Source of the DNA: Helicobacteraceae bacterium
GTDB taxonomy: Bacteria > Campylobacterota > Campylobacteria > Campylobacterales > Sulfurimonadaceae
Length of the DNA: 6,925 bases
Direction: 5' to 3'
NCBI GenBank assembly: GCA_015488855.1
Contig: WFMY01000117.1
Coordinates: 1-6,925 of the forward strand
The number at the start of each line of letters is the position of its first letter. Positions within the stretch are counted from its first letter, which is position 1. The notes below the pieces were generated by a model. That model had not been told where the DNA came from. It made no database searches and saw only the letters and a list, made by a program, of their open reading frames with translations. This document shows positions 1 through 4,802 of the stretch, one piece after another. A program made the position numbers and the translations under genes.

Positions 1-55
1 AAATCTTTTCCTATGTATCTTGAGTTGTAAGAGTGTTATTATATCTTGAATTAAC
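1..55. other. Short intergenic edge downstream of the DHH phosphoesterase gene
   Basis: There is no gene in these 55 bases. On the minus strand an AGGA (plus 9-12) lies 8 nt from the window edge, which could be the ribosome binding site of another minus-strand gene starting just outside. An 11-base near-direct repeat (TATCTTGAgTT and TATCTTGAaTT, starting at 16 and 42) and a 7-bp inverted repeat with a 26-nt loop (20-26 and 53-59) are visible. No convincing terminator follows the phosphoesterase stop, so the operon may continue leftward. Low certainty. Confidence 0.25.
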
Positions 56-1150
56 TCAACTTTGTAAATCTATTCTTTCATCTTTATACTCCAACTCTCC
101 AGCTCTTGACTCTTTCTCATCAATGATGCTTTGAATCTGAATTTTAACTTTGTCATATCTATACTGCTCTTTAAAGCCCATGATTCTTCCACCAGCTGCG
201 TTTGGATGTCCACCACCACCAGCCCATTCTTTTGATATTTGAGATACACTGACTTTATTGTTTGCTCTAAGGCTCATTGTCCCTCTGTAACTTACATCCA
301 CAATAAAATCATATTCAGGGTAGGTGAGTAAAAAGCCATTACCTACTATGGAAGTATTGCCCACTCCATAACTTAAAAAGCCTTTGTATCCTTTATAGTA
401 GATAGTATGTGTAGTCCTGAGTTCACCTAAAAGTTTTACGATATATTTTGTCGCTAAGTTGTCAAGTGTATTGTCCTCATCTGTTTTAAAAAAATCTTTT
501 TTTAGTTTATGGATGTTTTCATCAAGGAGGATAGGAGCATTTTTTTCGTTAAGATATTTAGCAGCTTCAAGTAAAAGAGAAAGTTTATAGTTATTGTCAT
601 AATCTCCAAACATAACACGGTTTAATTCTCTGGTTTCATTCACTAGACGCATACAAACTTTACCATATTCAAAATTGCTCTCCTCCTCCATCTTCCATAG
701 ATCAACGGCATTGACAACATTAACCATCGATTGAAGCCATTGGGGTTCGTTCAATTGAAAATATTTTTTTGCATAGTCGTAAGTTATCTTTGTAGCACAT
801 CGCTCAACATCAAGAAAATACCAGCTGTATTTTTTTGCACTTGCTTCGCCACTTCCATGGTGATCAAGGAGGATTAAAGAGATTTCCCTTCCTGCATCTT
901 TGAGTTTGTTGACTTCATTGTTAAGCCATCTGGATTCATCCATAGTAAGGTTTAAATCAGTGATCAATATCTCTACACTGAGAGAATTTGTTTTTATCTT
1001 TTCGATGATAAGGTCAAGTTTCTGTTTAACTTCTGCTCCATAGTTAGCATTAAAATTAATGAGATTATAGGGAGTAAAACTCATTACAAGTTGACAAGAA
1101 TAGCCATCTAAGTCAATGTGAGAGAGGTGGTATATAGTTTTTGTGTTCAA
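56..1150 (-). CDS. DHH/DHHA1 family phosphoesterase, NrnB-like (oligoribonuclease / nucleotide phosphodiesterase)
   Basis: Predicted soluble, metal-dependent phosphoesterase of 364 residues. The N-terminal DHH domain shows motif I as SHIDLDG (residues 10-16), the second metal aspartate in ITDLNLT (D65) and the name-giving D96-H97-H98. The C-terminal DHHA1 domain carries the substrate-binding GGGGHPNAAGG motif (311-321), so all key motifs are intact. The opening IYHLSHIDLDG and the NAVDLW motif (147-152) resemble the NrnB group more than NrnA. Known family members degrade short RNA oligonucleotides, pAp or linear dinucleotides; which substrate applies here cannot be read from sequence. The start is TTG at 1150-1148, because the next Met (residue 23) lies beyond motif I. 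AAGGA sits 5 nt upstream of the TTG. The gene follows flhA after an 18-bp gap and is probably cotranscribed with it. H. pylori also has a DHH protein gene next to flhA. The family call is firm and the exact activity is open. Confidence 0.9.
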   Translation of the reverse strand: MNTKTIYHLSHIDLDGYSCQLVMSFTPYNLINFNANYGAEVKQKLDLIIEKIKTNSLSVEILITDLNLTMDESRWLNNEVNKLKDAGREISLILLDHHGSGEASAKKYSWYFLDVERCATKITYDYAKKYFQLNEPQWLQSMVNVVNAVDLWKMEEESNFEYGKVCMRLVNETRELNRVMFGDYDNNYKLSLLLEAAKYLNEKNAPILLDENIHKLKKDFFKTDEDNTLDNLATKYIVKLLGELRTTHTIYYKGYKGFLSYGVGNTSIVGNGFLLTYPEYDFIVDVSYRGTMSLRANNKVSVSQISKEWAGGGGHPNAAGGRIMGFKEQYRYDKVKIQIQSIIDEKESRAGELEYKDERIDLQS

Positions 1151-1168
1151 AAATATCCTTTTATTTTA

Positions 1169-3349
1169 TTATGATTGTTGTGCATCTATTGAGATTGAGC
1201 CGAGTACTTCAAATGTAGCACTTGAGTCTATCTCAGCATGAGAGAGTGTGATAACATCAAGAGAAAATCTTTCAAATATCTCTGATACACCTTTACGAAG
1301 GGCTGGGTCAACGATGATGATAACAGGAGAAATCCCATTTTGCAAGAGTTCCGCGGCTTTTGTACTTACTGCTTGGATGAGAGCGTTTATCTCACCTACA
1401 TTGAGCATCAAGTTTTTGACTCCATCAACCTCTTGAGACTTTTCAAGCATCATTTGTTCACTTGAAGTGTCGAAAGTTAGAAGACGGATAATACCATCCT
1501 CGCTTGCATACATCTTTGTGATAGTACGGGAGAGCTTTGCACGAACTTGTTCAGTAATAAACTCTACATTTTTGGTAAATTCTGCTATATCAGCTATGGT
1601 TTCTAAAATGCCCAGCATATCTTTAAGTGGAATTTTCTCATGCAATAGTGATTTTAGGATGCGTTGAATGAGACCAATAGGTGCAACTTTTAGTACATCG
1701 TCAACTATGACAGGGAAGTCGTTTTTAATCTTATCTATCAGCACTTGTACCTCTTGACGCGTGAGAAGATCTTCAGCATTTTTCTTCACAAGTTCACTCA
1801 TGTGTGTGGAGATAACTGTGGCTGGATCAACAACTGTATATCCATTTATGATTGCGTCCTCTTTGTCTTTTGGATCTATCCAAAGAGCTTCTAAACCAAA
1901 AGCAGGCTCTTTTGTGGCTTCACCTTGAATCTCTCCTGTTGCCATACCGCTATCCATTGCTAAAAATTGGTCTGGTCTTATCTCCCCATCGCCTATGCTT
2001 ATCCCTTTGAGGAGTATTTGATACTGTTGTGGTTGGAGATGTAAGTTGTCTCGTATGCGTACTTGTGGCATTAAAAAACCAAAATCAGAGGCTATCTTTC
2101 TTCTCATAGAACGGATACGCTCGAGAAGATCGCCACCTTTTGTAGCATCTGCAAGTTGGATGAGCTGATACCCAAGAGTAAGTTCGAGCATCTCAACTTT
2201 GAGGATGTCTTCAAGTGCTTCTTCCTCATCTTTAGCAATCTCTTCTTGCGTTTTCTCTGGTTGTCGTTGTTTTGCTTCTTTTTCTTGTTGGGCTTTTGCT
2301 TTAGGAGAGAGAATTTTCTCAACATCTAAAATAGTAAATTCACCTCTTTGGTATTTATATACTGACCAACCAAGTAAGGAAAAGAGGATGCCAACTAGAC
2401 CCATAGAAGCAGTTGGAAGCCCTGGAACAAGAGCAAAAAGTATCATGATAAAACCAACTATCATCATGATCTTTGCATTTCCCATCATCTGGTTTATTGT
2501 ACCCTCTGCAAAGTTATCTCCATCACTTGAACTTCTTGTGATCATAATACCTGTAGCAGTAGAAACGATAAGAGCAGGGATCTGTCCAACTAAACCATCA
2601 CCAATAGTAAGGAGCGTAAAAGTAGCAGCAGAGTCGGCTACACTCATACCATGTTGAAAAACACCAATGAGAAATCCACCTATGATATTGATGAGGGTAA
2701 TCACTATACTAGCAACAGCATCACCCTTTACAAACTTTGAAGACCCATCCATAGCTCCATAGAAGTTTGCATCTTGGAGTATCTCTGCACGACGGGCTTT
2801 TGCTTGTGCATCATCTATGAGTCCTGCATTTAAGTCGGCATCCACTGCCATTTGTTTCCCAGGCATGGAGTCAAGGGTAAATCTTGCACCAACCTCTGCA
2901 ACTCTCGTAGAACCTTTGGTAATAACCATAAAGTTAATAAGCACTAAGATGGAAAATACAATGATACCTATAACAAAATTCCCACCAACAACAAAGTTTC
3001 CAAAACTAGCGATGATGGAACTAACAGCTTCTGGACCCTCACTCCCATGGCTTAAAATCATCCTTGTTGTTGAGACATTGAGTGAAAGTCTAAAGAGTGT
3101 AACGATGAGTATCAAGGTTGGAAAAGTTGTTAAGTCGGTTGGCTTTGGAACATAAAGTGAAATAAGTAAAATCAAAACGGAAATAGCTATAGAGATCGTC
3201 AGTAAAAAGTCAAGTATCTCAGAAGGTAGGGGTACGATGATAATAGCCAAAATTGCCATAACAAAAAGAACAACACTGAGATCTTTTTGTCCTAAAAGGA
3301 AGTTAAGCGTAGTACCGATTTGTTGTTTTATGCTGAGTTTTCTTGCCAA
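1169..3349 (-). CDS. flhA: Flagellar biosynthesis protein FlhA (type III export gate)
   Basis: Inner-membrane component of the flagellar type III secretion export gate. It couples proton flow to export and docks chaperone-substrate complexes through its cytoplasmic domain. The 726 residues match the usual family length. The N-terminal half (about 24-331) holds roughly eight hydrophobic segments. The conserved FHIPEP cytoplasmic loop (about 145-210) includes EVGARFTLD, MPGKQMAVDADLNAG and KFVKGD. R149, R156, D160, K205 and D210 align, at a constant shift of two, with Salmonella FlhA residues R147, R154, D158, K203 and D208, which are needed for export. A charged linker (about 345-383) leads to the cytoplasmic domain (about 384-726). 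The start is TTG at 3349-3347: rrf2's stop codon lies in the same frame one codon upstream (TAA GCA TTG), so no longer form is possible, and the next Met (31) is inside the first membrane segment. Only a weak AGAG precedes it, so translation is probably coupled to rrf2. Confidence 0.97.
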   Translation of the reverse strand: MARKLSIKQQIGTTLNFLLGQKDLSVVLFVMAILAIIIVPLPSEILDFLLTISIAISVLILLISLYVPKPTDLTTFPTLILIVTLFRLSLNVSTTRMILSHGSEGPEAVSSIIASFGNFVVGGNFVIGIIVFSILVLINFMVITKGSTRVAEVGARFTLDSMPGKQMAVDADLNAGLIDDAQAKARRAEILQDANFYGAMDGSSKFVKGDAVASIVITLINIIGGFLIGVFQHGMSVADSAATFTLLTIGDGLVGQIPALIVSTATGIMITRSSSDGDNFAEGTINQMMGNAKIMMIVGFIMILFALVPGLPTASMGLVGILFSLLGWSVYKYQRGEFTILDVEKILSPKAKAQQEKEAKQRQPEKTQEEIAKDEEEALEDILKVEMLELTLGYQLIQLADATKGGDLLERIRSMRRKIASDFGFLMPQVRIRDNLHLQPQQYQILLKGISIGDGEIRPDQFLAMDSGMATGEIQGEATKEPAFGLEALWIDPKDKEDAIINGYTVVDPATVISTHMSELVKKNAEDLLTRQEVQVLIDKIKNDFPVIVDDVLKVAPIGLIQRILKSLLHEKIPLKDMLGILETIADIAEFTKNVEFITEQVRAKLSRTITKMYASEDGIIRLLTFDTSSEQMMLEKSQEVDGVKNLMLNVGEINALIQAVSTKAAELLQNGISPVIIIVDPALRKGVSEIFERFSLDVITLSHAEIDSSATFEVLGSISIDAQQS

Positions 3350-3352
3350 TGC

Positions 3353-3754
3353 TTACTCTAATATATCTGCTAAAGTAAGTTCAGCAAGAAAGTTGTCTAT
3401 CTTTCCTTGTAGTTTATGTAAAAAAGGCCAAATAGAACATAAAGATGCTTTGTCACTCGGACAATCATTCATAGAGGGGGAACACTCAAACACTGCGGGA
3501 CTTTTACCCTCTACAGCAGCCATTACATCTAGCATGTTTATCTCGTCTGCTGTGATTGCTAAGGAAAAACCACCATTGATGCCCTTGAAAGATTTTAAAA
3601 TATTTGCTTTTGCAAGAGACTGCAGAATCTTTGCCAAAAAACTTTTAGGGATAGAGAGTTGCATAGCAAGAGATTCGCTACCCATAGGTTTTTTTTCTTT
3701 AGATAAGACAATGAGAGAGAGAATTGCATATTCACTTGCTTTGGTTATTAACAT
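3353..3754 (-). CDS. Rrf2-family transcriptional regulator, probable Fe-S cluster sensor
   Basis: Predicted DNA-binding regulator of 133 residues, a normal Rrf2 length. The N-terminus LITKASEYAIL is typical of the family. A winged helix-turn-helix covers about 25-68, with recognition-helix region IPKSFLAKILQSL (35-47) and the family's GINGG wing (58-62). Three cysteines, C91, C98 and C106 (spacing CX6CX7C), lie in the loop where IscR and NsrR ligate an iron-sulfur cluster, although the spacing differs from theirs. A redox, NO or iron-sulfur signal is plausible, but ligand and targets are unknown. The gene starts with ATG with little Shine-Dalgarno sequence in front. It heads the flhA-phosphoesterase unit and lies only 3 nt from flhA, as in Campylobacter, where an Rrf2 gene sits between flhA and rpsO. 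A 17-bp dyad upstream (3771-3787) suggests autoregulation. Confidence 0.92.
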   Translation of the reverse strand: MLITKASEYAILSLIVLSKEKKPMGSESLAMQLSIPKSFLAKILQSLAKANILKSFKGINGGFSLAITADEINMLDVMAAVEGKSPAVFECSPSMNDCPSDKASLCSIWPFLHKLQGKIDNFLAELTLADILE

Positions 3755-3770
3755 AATTTATACTTTATAC

Positions 3771-3787
3771 AACTGAGCTTGTCAGTT
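3771..3787. promoter_or_regulatory. 17-bp dyad, candidate Rrf2 operator
   Basis: AACTGA, five spacer bases, then TCAGTT: a perfect 6-5-6 inverted repeat. It lies 17-33 bp upstream of the rrf2 start codon and downstream of its predicted -10 box. An autorepressor would block transcription from this position. The dyad is seen in the sequence, but the link to the Rrf2 protein is inference. It could instead act as a weak hairpin in the rrf2 5' leader. Confidence 0.4.
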
Positions 3788-3801
3788 TATTAATTTTTAC
3801 G

Positions 3802-3807
3802 ATTATA
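3802..3807 (-). promoter_or_regulatory. Predicted -10 box for rrf2-flhA-phosphoesterase
   Basis: The minus strand reads TATAAT here, 47 bp upstream of the rrf2 start codon. This is a perfect sigma-70 -10 box. No -35 match is visible at 16-18 bp spacing, which is usual for this bacterial group. No sigma-54 or sigma-28 flagellar promoter is visible in the gap, so the flhA unit seems to depend on the housekeeping sigma factor. The start of transcription would fall near 3795. Confidence 0.5.
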
Positions 3808-3830
3808 TCTAAAGAACTTGAAAATTTAGT

Positions 3831-3836
3831 TATAAT
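3831..3836 (+). promoter_or_regulatory. rpsO: Predicted -10 box for rpsO
   Basis: TATAAT in an AT-rich setting (TTAGTTATAATTTCAC), 62 bp upstream of the rpsO ATG, gives a leader of roughly 55 nt. There is no clear -35 box. The place of its -35 region (about 3808-3813) directly abuts the opposing rrf2 -10 box at 3802-3807, so the two promoters lie back to back in the same DNA. S15 often represses its own mRNA through leader structure; I see no obvious matching fold here. Confidence 0.6.
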
Positions 3837-3898
3837 TTCACTTCGACTTTTTGGAACTCTTCAAACTGTTAGATTATTATACCATTCAGGAGGCTATT

Positions 3899-4174
3899 AT
3901 GGCTTTAGATTCGGCGAAAAAATTAGAGATTATCGCAAAGTACGGTCGTTCAGAGAATGACACTGGTTCAAGTGAGGTGCAAATTGCACTTTTAACTGCA
4001 AGGATTTCAGAATTAACTGAACACTTAAAAATATTTAAAAAAGATCACTCTTCAAGACTTGGACTACTAAAATTAGTTGGACAGCGTCGTCGTTTGATGA
4101 AATACTTTAAAAGAACAGATAAAGAAGCTTATCTTTCTTTAGTTGAAAAACTAGAAATTCGCGATAATATATAA
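3899..4174 (+). CDS. rpsO: 30S ribosomal protein S15
   Basis: Primary 16S rRNA-binding protein of the small-subunit platform, needed early in 30S assembly. The 91 residues are close to the usual 89-90. The family pattern is complete: DTGSSEVQIALLT (21-33), the rRNA-binding KKDHSSR loop (47-53) and the basic helix starting GLLKLVGQRRRLMKYF (55-70). The start is the ATG at 3899, not the in-frame TTG at 3851: a perfect AGGAGG (3888-3893) sits 5 nt before the ATG, and S15 proteins begin near MALDSAKK. The gene is divergent from rrf2-flhA and is transcribed alone, with a hairpin terminator downstream. Confidence 0.98.
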   Translation: MALDSAKKLEIIAKYGRSENDTGSSEVQIALLTARISELTEHLKIFKKDHSSRLGLLKLVGQRRRLMKYFKRTDKEAYLSLVEKLEIRDNI

Positions 4175-4189
4175 TTTTTTTATTATATA
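4168..4189. repeat. AT-only inverted repeat over the rpsO stop codon
   Basis: TATATAAT (4168-4175), six T's, then ATTATATA (4182-4189) make a perfect 8-bp dyad made only of A and T. It includes the rpsO stop codon. It is too AT-rich to be a strong terminator alone, but it might protect the mRNA 3' end or help the G/C-containing hairpin that follows. Confidence 0.35.
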
Positions 4190-4194
4190 GTCTA

Positions 4195-4227
4195 ATTAGC
4201 TCTCTTTAACTGAGAGCTAATCTTCTT
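4195..4227 (+). terminator. Hairpin terminator after rpsO
   Basis: ATTAGCTCTC (4195-4204), a 7-nt loop, then GAGAGCTAAT (4212-4221) form a perfect 10-bp stem starting 21 nt after the rpsO stop. A pyrimidine-rich but interrupted tail (CTTCTT) follows on the plus strand. No T-run follows it on the minus strand. It most likely ends rpsO transcription; the broken T-tract makes the efficiency uncertain. Confidence 0.65.
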
Positions 4228-4273
4228 CAAATAATATACAACAAAATAATCTTTATTACTTATCTCTTTCTCC

Positions 4274-4279
4274 TATAAT
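4274..4279 (+). promoter_or_regulatory. Predicted -10 box for the PAS-receptor-CheW operon
   Basis: TATAAT, 80 bp upstream of the PAS gene start codon and 53 bp past the rpsO hairpin, within an AT-rich stretch and with no clear -35 box. No sigma-54 (GG-N10-GC type) or sigma-28 motif is seen, so the operon does not look like a late flagellar gene set. The leader of about 74 nt includes an imperfect hairpin near 4313-4340 of unknown meaning. Confidence 0.5.
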
Positions 4280-4359
4280 TTATTAGACACACCTTTTAAT
4301 ATCTATTTTAGTATTAGCATTGTAAGCTTATGCAATTAATGTTTTTACGGAGGTTTAGT

Positions 4360-4788
4360 ATGTCAAAAAATGAAAATGGCGTAAGTACAGAAGGTCTAAC
4401 TTTTTTAGATGATGGTGAAGTTTTATATGATGATTTATATCTTTTAAGTGAGACCGATGAAAAGGGTATAGTGCAGTATGCAAGTGACTCTTTTTTAAAA
4501 GTTGCTAATGTAACACCTGATGAGTTGATAGGTCAACCACATAATGTAGTTCGTCATCCAGATATGCCCCGTGCTGCTTTTAAGTCCTTATGGGATGATG
4601 TTCAGGACAAAGGCTTTTGGACAGGGTATGTAAAAAATGCTCGTAAGGGTGGTGGATATTATTGGGTTCATGCAACGGTTCTCCGTTCGATCGACAAAAG
4701 TGGAGCTATCAAGTATGTAAGCATCAGAGTGAAACCTTCTCGTGAAGATATTAAAAAAGCCGAAGCACTTTACGCTACGCTAGATTAA
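4360..4788 (+). CDS. Stand-alone PAS-domain redox sensor, Aer/CetB-like
   Basis: Predicted cytoplasmic PAS protein of 142 residues with no transmitter domain of its own. It closely follows the PAS domain of the E. coli aerotaxis receptor Aer. Shared elements are GQPHNVVRHPDMPRAAF (58-74), W78, FWTGYVKNARKGGGYYWVHA (86-105) and an ending like Aer's EEIAAVEPLY (here EDIKKAEALY). R65, H66 and D68 match Aer R57, H58 and D60, which are needed for FAD binding, so a flavin redox sensor is likely. In Campylobacter, CetB is a similar separate PAS protein that signals through the receptor CetA. The start is the ATG at 4360, 6 nt after GGAGG (4349-4353); an in-frame ATG at 4330 would add ten residues but has no binding site. 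It is followed after 14 bp by the soluble chemoreceptor, the likely partner. FAD binding and partnership are inferred. Confidence 0.9.
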   Translation: MSKNENGVSTEGLTFLDDGEVLYDDLYLLSETDEKGIVQYASDSFLKVANVTPDELIGQPHNVVRHPDMPRAAFKSLWDDVQDKGFWTGYVKNARKGGGYYWVHATVLRSIDKSGAIKYVSIRVKPSREDIKKAEALYATLD

Positions 4789-4802
4789 AAAGGAAAAATA
4801 TT

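Noticed and set aside
20..59. Inverted repeat TTGAGTT / AACTCAA after the phosphoesterase gene, considered as a terminator
   Set aside because: The stem is 7 bp with a 26-nt loop, lies partly over the stop codon and has no T-tract on the minus strand.
2104..2325. 73-codon lysine-rich minus-strand frame inside flhA
   Set aside because: It is the other frame of the FlhA charged linker; its lysine richness comes from the A-rich linker codons.
2199..2657. 152-codon plus-strand open frame inside flhA
   Set aside because: It lies wholly antisense to conserved FlhA coding sequence; its hydrophobic look mirrors the FlhA membrane segments.
3237..3776. 179-codon open frame on the plus strand across the flhA/rrf2 junction
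   Set aside because: It is antisense to two clear genes, has no family resemblance, and spans both of them and the rrf2 upstream region. It is a shadow frame.
3851..3898. N-terminal extension of rpsO from a TTG
   Set aside because: The ATG at 3899 has a perfect AGGAGG at 5 nt and matches the S15 family start; the extension would place that site inside the coding region.
4313..4340. Imperfect hairpin (ATTAGCAT with ATGC, a 3-nt bulge and TAAT) in the PAS gene leader
   Set aside because: It has only four plus four AT-rich pairs with a bulge, and matches no riboswitch I know. It is too weak to annotate.
4330..4359. Ten-residue N-terminal extension of the PAS protein
   Set aside because: No ribosome binding site precedes the ATG at 4330, while GGAGG stands 6 nt before the ATG at 4360.
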